Part shown: in pieces, positions 1 through 11,713 of the stretch
How positions within the stretch are numbered: the first letter of the stretch is position 1
How the letters are laid out: each line of letters opens with the position of its first letter
DNA from: Prochilodus magdalenae
Taxonomy: Eukaryota > Chordata > Actinopteri > Characiformes > Prochilodontidae
Direction: 5' to 3'
Assembly (NCBI GenBank): GCA_024036415.1
Contig: JAMWET010005531.1
Location: forward strand, 62,001-126,000
DNA length: 64,000 nt
Program-made: the position numbers and the translations under genes
Notes under the pieces: model-generated
Told to the model about the DNA's origin: nothing
Databases searched by the model: none
The model's input: only the letters and a program-made list of their open reading frames with translations

Positions 1-289
1 TGTGCAATGTTCCTGTTTACTGCAGTGCATGACAGCATACATTATCAAATTGTTCATTTAAAAAAAAGGCCCATTACTGGGTGATGCAGGCTACAAAATG
101 GGATCATTAAGGAATTGTTCTCAAGAGCATCCATCACTTTTGAGTATGAATTGAGCTTAGTTTTAATCTGCATTTAACAAAATATCACATATTAAACAAA
201 CAAAGCATACAACTAAATACAAAAGCTACAGAACGTTCCAGCTTCTTAGGCTCCTCAGCTCACCAGGATCACAGCATCTGTGGAATTAT

Positions 290-3200
290 TCAGGTCTGTG
301 CAACACAGAACTGCACCGGCTCGCTGAAACATAAAACAGAGCAGGAACGCTCATGCAGCTTTAACATGTAAGGAGGAAGATTTAGAAGCAAGTTTCAGAA
401 TGTTCATGTTTTTGTCCAAGGTAGGGCGAAAGTATTCTTTAGGCATGGCCTTCGTGAGTTTAGAGTGTTGAAAGAGTTGTGGGAATAGGAACTGAGCTTA
501 ATTATAATGAAAGTGATAATAATCATAATCTGTTAATTATATTTGTATGTTTGGACCATTCTGGTGAACTTGTGATCTTACCATAGTGACGGTGCACTCA
601 GACAGCTGACAAAGTCATAACTATTTGTGGTTAACTTGGGTAAGTTCCACATAATGCGAGTTTACCAGTTGTGGCACATCACCAGTCAGTAAGTTCATCA
701 CAGCATGCAAATTAAGCAGACCAGGCTGGTTTAACGAGTTAAGGTAATTATTACAGTGAGACGTCTATTTCTGTATCATAGTGCATGTGAATGATTATAC
801 CATTAAGCTAACCTGCAGACAACAGGCAGGGTCAGTTAGCATCAAGACATCTGTTCCAAAATCCATGATTCTGCACTTTTAGGAATCACCTTTTTAAGAT
901 ATGTTGTGCACTGCTAGCCTGTTTGATACAGACATGCTTATATTCTGACTCTATGAGCTAACAAAAACATCCAAATGCACTGTAAGCACTGGCCAATGCT
1001 GATCTCTTTTATTCTGTTCAGTGTTTGATACTGTGGTTTTGTACTCACATGGGCTTCTCGGTGCCAGAACATGCAGTCTCTGCTGTAAAGAGTTAAGAAA
1101 TTTGAATTTGAGGGATCAGCTGTAACATGGGCAGAATATAATATTAATATAATTCTTGATTAAACAGCAGAGGAGGGATGCAGAGGTAGACCAGTGTGAA
1201 GGAATAATCTGGCAGCAAATAGATGAATATCATACGATACATTTGTTTATTTGTTAACAAACAGAGAATCTGAATAGGAAAAATGTACTCTCCCAAGCAG
1301 CATGAAAGTTTATGTTCAAAAAAAAAAAAAAAAGGTTTATGCTTTAACAGAATAGAGACCACTGGTTCTGCTCTTCCCTGTGTTCTTTTATTTTGGGCTG
1401 CTTTTAGTTCATCTATGAATGTACAGGTAAGGCAAAAGACCTGCATTATATGCTTAAGTAGTTAATTAACAAACTAGCTGAAATTCCGCAGATGTATGTA
1501 ACTCACTAGTTAGCATTTACTGCATGTGCTTAATGTCTCATCTGCTCATTTCTTATTATCTCCATCATCTACGGCAGCATATTCCAAATTTTTATTTAAA
1601 TTGAAATGCAAATTTTAAAATTCAAATGCAAATATTGCCACAAGCGGCAATCTCAGGGGGCCTAGCATCTCTCAGCCTGCACAGGCCACATGGCTAACAT
1701 AGCCCTTATCCATCAGTGGTCTTTTGACTCCATTTAGTGGTCAAAAAAGAAACTGTTCGAAAAAAAAAAAAAGAAAAAAAGGATGAAGAAACATTCACAA
1801 CGGCCCAATAAGGCCTTTTCAAGACAAAATTTGCACTCATGCTTTAATCCCATGCCTGCTTGAAAATAACTCATGACTTTCTAGCACACAGTCTAGGTGA
1901 AATTCGAACTCTAAACTCAGATTCAAAGACAGGTAATGAGTCAGTACACCCTGGTCACAATTACTAAATCAAACTGGAATCACTACTGGAAGCATTTTGC
2001 ACAACACAGTCAGCCTTTATCATTAAATATTTCATTTCAGGCTTCTCCGAATCTTGCTAGATTAATCAAGATAAGAAAACTGAATTACTGTTCATGGTTA
2101 ATAAGAATGGTTCAGGCAGTATTTATGGTATTTGGCACCATGTAATTCATGTGTGTTTGGCAACATCTATTGGTCAAAAAAGGAAGTCTTTGAAAAAGGA
2201 TATTTTAAAAATCACTGAATAATCTGCTGAGAAATCTGCTCTGTACGAGCCCACTGAGATCTGTTCAAGCCAGAATTTGCAGTCATGCTCTGATTATCAG
2301 TCTATGCATATTTTAGACATTATCCCAAGTGTGGCGGGGCGAGCGGTTCTGCAACACCCTAGGTTTCGCACCCGTCTACACCTTGTATGTCTCGACTACG
2401 CCACCCCTTTATTAGGAGAAAGGGGACCCCACGCTAGGCCACTCAAATAAATGAGTGCACGAGCCAGCCAATAATACCACTGCACCAATATGGATGTTGC
2501 ATATGAATATACATTTTATTTCAAAGACAATACATAAAACAAACAAATACTATATTTACTGTGTGGGATTTAAGTTAATACACAAGGAAGTAGCAACCAC
2601 AGGTCAAAGAAACAGGGCGGTCAAGAAAGTGTCCAAACCCAGGGAGTTCTCACTACACCAATAAGAGACAGCACCACAGCACGTGGTACCGCCAACCACA
2701 GAAAAGACTAACCATTTAAAAGCCACACACAGCAACACTACACAACCACATAAGACACTGCAACAAAGGGGTAAACCAGAACACCAGGGTGGCCCACTGC
2801 TTGACCACAAAACAAAAGAAACATCGGATCCGTAAGCTAAAAGTAGTGCCCTGTGGTATGCTATTACAATACCTTGTTAATAAAAACAGTAATGGCAGAC
2901 ACCAAAATCCCAACACAGTCTGCCTTAAATAACAGAGGTGGCTCAGCAGCAGACCAATCAGATAAAACAATCTGATTTTAAAGTCATCCACAGTATTTCA
3001 AAAGGGTTGAGAACAGTGGCCTGCAACCACCACGACTGCAGTCCCACTGTAAAAAGGAAAAATCACATCAAACATCACATTACAATGAATAACAATTAAA
3101 AATGAGCCAAACACTACGACATCCCTTTGTTTGAGCAAAGAGGAAGTGAGTTCACCTGGGTGCACCCACCTTTATGTCCCCCTGAACCCCAGGCCCACAC

Positions 3201-6200
3201 CCCACATGCGTTCCACCTGTAGTGGGCGTGTCCCAATTCAGTGGGGCCTAACAGGCTAAATAGGCAGCCTATCGCCGAGTCAATCTCAAACGAGCACTTC
3301 ACTGGGCTTTAAAAGCACAAGCAGCACAATCCAAAATATAACAAAATAAAAACAATGTAGGCACCCAGCCATACCACACAAGTTTGATCACTATTGGACA
3401 ATGCTTGATATTATAGCAGTGTCAGAAAACCCATGATGCAGTTGCTGATTTATGTACTGCAGGCATGATGCACAAAAATGTCAATGTTTTAAACATAATT
3501 GTTTATTTTCAGATTCCAAATATTATTTCTAGACCAGTTTTGAGACAATATAAGAAACTCAGAAACTAGTTGTTAATTGGCTAGAGCAAATTTTGTATGA
3601 TTGCAGAAAAACTAAAATGATTTCTAACAGACTTGTAAGGGCAAAATTGTCAGGCTCAGTGCAGTGCATAACCTGAACCCAATTTCAATGCCGAAAACAC
3701 CAAAAGTATTGGGGCATAAACACGTTTTTTTAGAACAGCACCACCTATTTGCCAATTGACATCAAATACACTGCTCAGAAAAATAACACTTTGAAAACAC
3801 ATCAGATCTCAATGGGAAAAAAATCATGCAGAATCTGTCACATCTCATACTGCTGTTTCCCCTCCCTGCCCACAGAGGTCGCTCTCACCCGAATTTTAGC
3901 CCTGGTTTCCCACCTGATCACAATCAGTGGCCATTTTGTAGGTTTATAACCTCCATGTTCTCCTTTGTTCAATGTAAAGTCTTGTATTGGTGTTCCTTGC
4001 AGTTCTGAGCTGTTCGTTGTATTTACTACTTTTCTTGTTGTGAATCCTTGCTTTGGTTTATGGTTTTTGGTATTTTGGATCATGGCTGTTATCTTGTTTG
4101 GTACATTTAGGACGGATTTACTGGTATTGGACCTGGATTGTTTGGAATTTGAGCTTTATCATAATAAAACCTTCGCTTGACTCCTCACTCCTGTGGTGGT
4201 TCCGTTTATGACAACATCTTTCGTCATATATACTGGGTAATGTGTTAGGAACGAAAGGATGCCACATCATTTGATGGAAATGAAATCACCCTACAGAGGG
4301 TTGAATTCAAAGACTGAAAATCAAAACAAAAAAATGATGCAGCAGGCTCGTCCATTTAACCCAAATTCCATTGCAGCAACTCAAAATGGTACTCAGTAGT
4401 TTGTAAGGCCCCCACATGCTTGTATGCAACATGGGGGCATGCTCCTAATGAGACGACAGATGGTGTCCTGTGGGATCTCCTCCCAGATCTGTAACCTGGG
4501 CATCACTGAGCTCCTGGACAGTCTGAAGTGCAACCTGGTGGCGTCGGATGGACCGAAGAGGTCTTCTATTGGATTTAGGTCAGGCGAGCCGGTGGGCCAA
4601 TCAATGGTATCAATTCCTTCATTCTCCAAGAACTGCCTGCATACTCTCGCCACATGAGGTCGGGCAATGTTGTGCACCAAGAGGAACCCAGGACCCACTG
4701 CACCAGCGTAGGGTCTGACAACAAGTCCAAGGATTTCATCCTGATACCTAATCGCAGTCAGGGTGCCATTGTCTAGCCTGTAGAGGTCTGTGCGTCCTTC
4801 CAGGTAAATGCATCCCTGGACCATCACTGACTCACCACCAAACCGGTCATGCTGAATGATGTTGCAGGCGGCATAACATTCTCCATGGCGTCTCCAGAGC
4901 CTGTCACATGTGCTCAGGTAAAACCTGCTCTCCTCTGTGAAAAGCACAAAGCACCTGTGGCGGATCTGCCAATTCTGGTGTTCTGTGGCAAATGCCAATC
5001 GAGCTCTATGGTGCTGGCCAGTGAGCACAGGGCCCACTACAGGAGGTCCCTCAGCCCTCATGAGGCCTGTTTCTGATTGTTTGGTCAGACACATTCACAG
5101 CAGTAGGGCTCTGGCAGTGCTCATCTTGTTCCTCCTTGCACAAAGGAGCAGATACTGGTCCTGCTGAGGGGTTAAGGACCTTCTACAGCCTTGTCCAGCT
5201 CTCCTAGAGTAACTGCCTGTCTCCTGGAATCTCCACCGCACTCTTTAGACTGTGCTGGGAGACACAGCAAACCTTGTGGCAATGGCACATATTGATGTGC
5301 CATCCTTCAGTAGTTGGACTACCTGTGCAACCTCTGTAGGGTCCAGGTACCGCACCATGGTACTAGTAGTAATGCTGACCCAAGTCAACTGCAAAACTAG
5401 TGAAAAATCAGTGGGGAAAGATGAGGGGGGATAAAATGTCAATGACCTCGTCCTTTTAAACCATTCCTGTTTTGGGGGGTGTCTTATTGTTGCTCCTCTA
5501 CTGCACCTGTTGTTAATTTCATTAACACCAAAGCAGCTGAAACTAATTAACGGCCCTCCCTACTACTTAACTGACCAGATCAATATATCCCTGAAGTTGA
5601 ACGCTATACTCTGATTAAAAAGTGCTCCCTTTATTTTTTTGAGCAGTGTATATTAGGCTATTAGAGAATCCCATCAGGTATACACCATTTAAGTTTCGTG
5701 ACGATTGGCCAATGTTAAGCCAGTCAAAACCCTGTTCCACGCTAATTGACTAATTACGGCCATATGAAGTTGTCCTAAATATATCCTTTATGTAGCACCT
5801 CAAAGATACAGCATGCAAAGTTACATCTCAATAGGATGTGCAGCAGCTGAGAAACAATGCTTTGCCTGTTAAAGCGCCCTCTAATGACTAACTGAAACCA
5901 AACTAGGTGGGCTTCCCCAAATTTATGTGCCCAGCCAGCCCCTAAAGTTTGGTCAGAATTAGCCTTAACTTTCCAGATTCATATGAAATTTTGTGAAATG
6001 AACTCCCACAGGGGCTTAATTGGCATGTGAAAATCAGTAAAAAGATCCATCCCAGATTTGTGATCAAATTTCCTCATGCTGGAGATCCATCTCTGGCAAA
6101 ATGAACATGCAGTTGGAATAATGTTGACAAAACCTGTGATTAAAATAGCTTAGGTTGAAATGCCACTAGCAGTGATCGTTAATGTGCCAGTACCACCAAA

Positions 6201-9200
6201 ACTTAGACTCGTCACTTCCTCTTAAAACAAATGCCACACAAAACCGCCCCCCACATGAGAGCTGCACGCTGACAGACCATGGAGGAGCTACATGTAAGTA
6301 TAGACTGATGATATCATGTTTTTAATGTTGGACCCAGACGTCCACAGCTACTATAGTGAAACTGCTATTTAGCTGAGATTGTAAGCATGCAGGAAATCCA
6401 TGCTGTTTTCTGAATGTGTGTATTTCACGGCATGTAGTTTATGTATTTGTAGGGTTGGTATTTGTAGCCTAGTTCCTAAAAACACTGCAGCTGCCAAGGA
6501 AAGTTTGATATTTTGTTTCAGAGGTATGAAAGAGACTGTACCTGGAGTGCTCACACCTTCCCGGGAATCCTGACTGCTTAAAGCTGTAGTCACATCTGCT
6601 GTTCATATAAGAAGAGAAGAAACAAACTGATGATAGTGGTACAACATTGTAGCTTGATGTTCAGCAGGTATGAACAGTATTTCTGATACATGTGATCTTA
6701 CTTGTAGGTCTTTCTGTGACAATGAGGTGAAGTTTCGTGACGATTGGCCATTGTTAAGCCAGTCAAAACCCTGCTCCACGCTAATTGACTAATTATGGCC
6801 ATATGAAGTTTTCCTTAATTTATCCTTTATGTAGCACCTCAAAGATACAGCATGCAAAGTTACATCTCAATAGGATGTGCAGCAGCTGAGAAACAATGCT
6901 TTGCCTGTTATAGCGCCCTCTAATGACTAACTGAAACCAAACTAGGTGGGATTCCCCAAATTTATGTGCCCAGCCAGCCCCTAAAGTTTGGTGAGAATTG
7001 GCCTTAATTTTCCAGATTTATATGAAATTTTGTGAAATGAACTCCCACAGGGGCTTAATTGACGTGTGACAGCCATACTGTTAACAAATATTCAAATATC
7101 TTATATGATTATTTACCTCCAGACTCAGCCAAACATTTTGACACCTATATTGATGGAAAACCTTGGACTAGTTCAATTTTAATAGATAAAAACATTTTGC
7201 CAAATATGATGCAGCAAAAGTGGGTGGAGCTATAAGCTTGCAGTGGTGCATTTTTTCAGAATTCTTCAGAAATTAAGACAAAGAAAGGATTTTGGCTGTA
7301 TGTCTAATGGTTCATAGCACCACCATCAGGTCAGTCAGTGTCATTTTTGGTGTGTGGTGATACCTTTGTACAAAATTTCTTCCTTCTAAGTTTGGTGTCT
7401 GGATGGCTTAAGATTAAAATTTGGGCGTAAGAATAATAAGAAAAGTCTCAGCAGTAATAATAAGTTTCCATCTCCTTTGATACTTGGCCCCCTAAATATT
7501 GTATGTACAATTGCATTACCAACTGCGTATGATGGCAGTTGAAGGTCATGCAAAAGCAATATGTGTATTATTCATTGTCTTAATGGTCTGACTCGAAAAG
7601 ATCCATCCCAGATTTGTGATCAAATTTCCTCATGCTGGAGATCCATCTCTGGCAAAATGAACATGCAGTTGGAATAATGTTGACAAAACCTGTGATTAAA
7701 ATAGCTTAGGTTGAAATGCCACTAGCAGCGATAGTACCACCAAAACTTAGACTCGTCACTTCCTCTTAAAACAAATGCCACACAAAACCGCCCCCCACAT
7801 GAGAGCTGCACGCTGACAGACCATGGAGGAGCTACATGTAAGTATAGACTGATGATATTATGTTTGTAATGTTGGACCCAGACATCCACAGCTACTATAG
7901 TGAAACTGCTATTTAGCTGAGATTGTAAGCATGCAGGAAATCCGTGCTGTTTTCTGAATGTGTGTATTTCACGGCATGTAGTTTATGTATTTGTAGGGTT
8001 GGTATTTGTAGCCTAGTTCCTAAAAGCACTGCAGCTGCCAAGGAAAGTTTGATATTTTGTTTCAGAGGTATGAAAGAGACTGTACCTGGAGTGCTCACAC
8101 CTTCCCGGGAATCCTGACTGCTTAAAGCTGTAGTCACATCTACTGTTCATATAAGTAGTGAGGAAACAAACTGATGAGAGTGATACAATGTTGTAGCTTG
8201 ATGTTCAGCAGGTATAAACAGTATTTCTGGTACATGTGATCTTACTTGGTCTTTCTGTGACAGTGAGGTGAACAGTGACCCCCACATCTCCTACACTGAA
8301 CCAGTACCACCCAGCATCACTCTTCTGCAGTCCACTCATCTCCACACTGACGGATCCCTTCCCATCATCACTGATCTGCACAGCTGAATTCTGGGATGTG
8401 TTAGTCCTCCCCACTGTGTAGCAGCGCCAGTCTTTAAATCTGCACCACTGCTTCTGTTTATTCTTATATCCAGCACTGTAGACACACTGGACACTGACAC
8501 TGCCCCCTTCCTGACCACTCACTCTACTGTTTCTCACCGACACAGCAGGGTCTGAGTACAGAGGAAGGAAATAAGTGGAATAAACACATCCTCCATCTTA
8601 AATTACTTCATACATTGTTGAGTGTACATTAAAAGTACTCTACTCACAGAGAGAGGCTCCTTACCTGCACTGACCGTTAGATATAAATAATCACGGTCAT
8701 CTGGGACAGAATGGCTACCAATTTGCACAGCACACCAGTAATATCCAGAGTCAGAGTCCTGGAGGCTGTTCTGTTCCACAGTAAACATGTTCTGGGTCGG
8801 ATGATCAGTGACTGATGTTCTTCCTCTTGTGTTTGTATAGGCAACTATTTTACAGGAGGACCAGTAATATCCCTTACACCAGTATTTACGGTTTGTTTTG
8901 TATTTATGGTCGTAAAAACATGGAACACTGAGAGATCCTCCACGCTTCACAGCTAAATTCTTCAGTGTCCTTACACTCTCAGTATCTGCAGAAAGAAAGG
9001 TAAATAGTACAGCATTACTGTGGAACTACCTCAGAACCAGTATGAACTTCATGGCAGAGCACAGATGTTTCTGTGGAGGAGTTTATAAAGAGCACGGAGC
9101 TCTAAAGTAAAGTGGTGAAAATGGAGCATTATGCACTAGACAGTAATAAAACTGTATTTAAAGCAGTGAAAGTAAAGAAAACTGATTCTTACCTGGGATA

Positions 9201-9247
9201 CAGAGGAGTAACACAAAGAGAATGAAAGAACTCATGAATGAGTGCAT
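290..9247 (-). CDS. Gene A: secreted two-Ig-domain CD300/pIgR-like protein
   Basis: Exons on the minus strand: signal peptide 9247-9193, D1 8985-8665, D2 8551-8246, optional Ser/Thr stalk 8142-8086 (second copy 6598-6542), tail-1 1082-1049, tail-2 with stop 323-290. Junctions are GT/AG and the phases agree (1,1,1,1,2). The model encodes 249 aa without a stalk and 268 aa with one. The signal is MHSFMSS followed by a Leu-rich core. D1 has the V-set pattern VPCFY, KYWCKGY, SCK and YYWC, including the extra Cys pair typical of CD300/pIgR. D2 has VQCVY, QWCRF and RCYT, but WYWF where the F-strand Cys should be. I found no transmembrane exon; the protein ends in EPVQFCVAQT, so it is probably secreted. 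The intron between stalk and tail is very long because of a Tc1 copy and a local duplication. Splicing is inferred; cDNA could add or drop the stalk. Confidence 0.75.
1091..2330. other. AT-rich intronic sequence of gene A, no gene seen
   Basis: This stretch lies within the long stalk-to-tail intron of gene A. It has homopolymer A runs (1319-1333, 1760-1779) and no supported coding exon, RNA gene or clear transposon end. Confidence 0.5.
2330..3350. repeat. Unclassified interspersed repeat candidate
   Basis: Base composition changes sharply at about 2333, starting with a GC-rich GTGGCGGGGCGAGCGG, then long AC-rich sequence up to about 3350. There is no long open frame and no obvious terminal repeat. 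The composition and abrupt edges suggest a mobile-element relic inside the gene A intron, but I cannot assign a family. Confidence 0.35.
3767..5650 (-). mobile_element. Tc1/mariner-family element, degraded, with TA ends
   Basis: The ends are inverted repeats (TACACTGCTCAGAAAAATAA at left; the matching ...TTTTTTTGAGCAGTGTA at right) flanked by TA. The transposase reads on the minus strand from about 5358. Its helix-turn-helix N-terminus (DPTEVAQVVQLLKDG) is out of frame with the catalytic part at 5094-4393. The region normally containing HDNARPH reads HNIARPH, so a catalytic Asp is lost; the SPDLNPIE block remains. The frameshift and lost Asp mean it is dead. It lies in the last long intron of gene A. 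Confidence 0.85.
3847..4208. mobile_element. Unclassified insert nested in the Tc1 copy
   Basis: About 360 bp that does not fit the expected Tc1 sequence lies between two ACATCT hexamers, which could be a target-site duplication. It has an AATAAAA near its right end (about 4162) and no convincing ORF. It may be a short retroelement or a solo LTR; the family is not recognised. Confidence 0.45.
5690..8270. repeat. Imperfect tandem duplication, about 1.04 kb unit
   Basis: The block starting near 5690 (AAGTTTCGTGACGATTGGCC) recurs from about 6732. Copy 1 runs to about 6733 and copy 2 to about 8270. The two copies agree closely, for example over 6042-6720 against 7600-8270, which includes the stalk exon with only a few differences. 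Copy 2 contains about 530 bp (7066-7595) absent from copy 1, so either copy 2 gained an insert or copy 1 lost it. High similarity implies a recent event. Confidence 0.85.
6542..6735 (-). pseudogene. Duplicated stalk exon plus truncated D2 remnant of gene A
   Basis: A second copy of the gene A stalk exon (6598-6542) retains acceptor and donor and an open frame. Immediately 5' of it in gene orientation, about 6708-6733 matches only the last codons of D2 and its GTAAGATC donor. The match stops abruptly, and the sequence continues as the start of the next repeat copy (AAGTTTCGTGACG). This is a junction of a tandem duplication, not a separate gene. The extra stalk exon could still be spliced into gene A because its phase is 1 to 1. 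Confidence 0.7.
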
Positions 9248-9252
9248 GTTTC

Positions 9253-9312
9253 GGTAAGGCAAATACTCGTCCTATTTCTGAGAGAAACAGCTCGACAGTA
9301 CTGCTCTTCCTG
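9253..9312 (-). promoter_or_regulatory. Gene A proximal promoter with one ETS-type box
   Basis: CTTCCTG at 9306-9312 (CAGGAAG on the gene strand) lies 59 bp upstream of the ATG. A second block at about 9263-9274 aligns to the proximal box of genes C and E but reads GGACGAG instead of GGAAGAG, so the second ETS core is lost by one base. ETS/PU.1 binding is inferred from the motif and from conservation between paralogs. Confidence 0.5.
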
Positions 9313-9319
9313 TTTTTTT

Positions 9320-11640
9320 TTTTTTTTTGTTGCTCTGTTGGCTTTTAACCAGTCTAAAAATAGCAGTGGCCTCACAGCTTTAAGGCCTCATATGCATATA
9401 TGTATTTTCACTTCATGTTCACCCTGAGCCCCATAATAGTATATATTACACATTGCAATAAATAAAACATTGGCTTTTCCTTCTCTGGTTTTGTTTTAGT
9501 AACACAGGTCTTCCTCTCTGCACTGGGATCCACTCCCTGACCGTAAAATAGATCATAACTAGGAGGATCAGTGGCTCAGCTGTAAAGTGCTTAGCACAGA
9601 ACAGACCTGCCTAGGGCTAGATTGCAAAATGCATGAATAACATCTGTCCAAGTCAAAGGTCACTATGCGCAGTTACAGATGTTGGCTGGAGCGGTGTAAA
9701 GCTGAGGTATGCACGGACAGATTTTTAAATGGCTCCTCTCAAATTTATCCTGCTCCCCACCAAAAATTGGCAACATCTGTGCCGCTCCTGCCCTATTCAG
9801 CCAGCTACCACCCGCAGCCCTGTATGAGGCTAAATGACATGCAGTATTTCACATACGCCTAAGAAATAAGCTTCTCATATTGAAAAGTATGTCCTTCCTT
9901 AGAGCACCTGTTGCTGCTGAGGCTGACTGACCATCCAAAGGCTCCGTCATTTGTGTAGCACAAGAATACACTTCATGTTGTTCATGCTTTCTGATTTTTT
10001 AGCTGTTTTACCCTTATGTTAATAATGCATGCTTATTATTATGTGGTTATTCCCATTTTGTATTGACTGTTTGTTATTTGAAAACTGTCGTCCTGCTCTC
10101 GTATTCACTGGATAGGTTTACAGCTGACTCTGGCACATAACATTCAAATTTAGTCCCGCACCCTGAGAGTCACATAAGAATGCAGAGCTTTAGTGTAAAG
10201 CAATACTTATTTAAATAGATTTTATTCTAAGTATTGTGGGTATTTATGTTTGTCTATTCTCCATGATGTTTTACACAATGTAAAGAGCGGCTGTGTTGAT
10301 GAAAAATAAATACTGAAAAATGGAGATTTTATTTTGACAGTGATGATGTTGGGGTTCCAGCAGACTTGGCTCAAGCAGGGAGTGCCCAGCTGTTGCTGTT
10401 GCTCCTAAGCTCACTCAAAGAGGGTGGCCTCATAGGGACATCACAAAACAAACATGACCTAGAGGTTTATTTACACAGATAAAGTTTTAAAAGGAAAATC
10501 TTGTTAAAAGGTTTGTAAGGAAGTGGAAGGCAAGTAGGCAAGTAATACTGTATGGACTTGCATTTACATTTACATTTTAGCTACAGCTAGTACAAGATGT
10601 TTAGAGGATAAAACACACCTTAAGCTCAGATGCTGCCTGAACAAGGGCCAGTGCTGAAACCTAGAAAGAAGAATAAAGAGTTAAATACTACATAAGTGCA
10701 CTAACTAGAAATCCCAAGCCATTGCTCATAGGCCCTACAAAGAAAGCCTCGTCAGCCTTTCAGTCAGCCTTCCAGTGTGCATATTACTGGTTTTAATTTC
10801 TCTCACCACTTACAATTTATATGTCTCAAGTTGTTTTAAGAGCTAGGACTAACCACATGAATATTTAACTGACACCAGGCCTTCTGGGTGTGTGACCTGT
10901 TCATCTTGGAGTTAACCACGGTGTCTTCACATGCAGATTCGTCAATCGCCTCCACCAAGACAGAAGCAGGACTCGACAGTAAACATGACCCGCTGCCGTT
11001 CTGAGTCACTTCATGACACTGCAGTCTTAAGCAATGCTAATGTGGTGATAAGGGCGGTCTTCGTAACAGTCTGCGTGCATGTAGTCCTGTGTCATGCAAC
11101 CGTCTGGCAGGATGATTTAATGAGAGCTCATTAAATCATCACTGCACACTGAATGCCCAATTTCATGCCTGCTGATTAACCTTTTGAATGTTATCTTCCA
11201 ACAACATGTGCTAACTTGTAGGGAGCATAAACATGATATTCTCACCCCATTCTGGGTAAATTAACTAGTATCTGTATGAAACACTGCTGTCAGTTAATAC
11301 AGTACCTGTTCAGCTAGAATAAGGTCCCTAGCTTGTGCCTCAGTCTTTACCTGAGACACTTGCATTTTGGCCTGTTAATAAATCCTTAATAAAAGAGGAT
11401 CCAGTGACTTTCAGGGAAAATGTACACAGTAGAAGTATCAGGTGTGCAATGTTTCTGTTTATTGCAGTTCATGACAGCATACATTATCAAATTGCTTATT
11501 AATGGGTGATGCAGATTACAAAATGGGATCATCATATGCATGCTCTCAACACCATCCATCGCTTTTGAGTATGAATAGAGCTTATTTTTTGATCTGCACT
11601 TTAACAATATATATTATAACTTTCATAAAGCATACAACAA
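9320..11640. other. Spacer between gene A and gene B, no gene seen
   Basis: No supported exon. It contains a short SINE-like stretch near 9560-9630 (GATCAGTGGCTCAGCTGTAA) and low-complexity T and A tracts. A block at 10975-11135 recurs at 61455-61625. Confidence 0.5.
10975..11135. repeat. Dispersed repeat, copy 1
   Basis: Sequence starting ATGACCCGCTGCC and continuing through GCAATGCTAATGTGGTGATA is matched, with divergence, by 61455-61625 in the same orientation. There is no coding potential shared by both copies, so I take it as an interspersed repeat of unknown family. Confidence 0.6.
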
Positions 11641-11713
11641 AATACAAAAGCTACAGAATGTTCCAGCTTTGTAGGCTCTTCAGCTCACAGGATCACAGCA
11701 TTTGTGGAATTAT

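Noticed and set aside
3838..4180. Overlapping small frames on both strands around 3.8-4.2 kb
   Set aside because: They lie in the nested insert and have no domain or splice structure.
6369..6593. 74-aa frames at 6369-6593 and 7913-8137 as duplicated small genes
   Set aside because: They are stalk exons read through into the intron; only the first part is conserved coding sequence.
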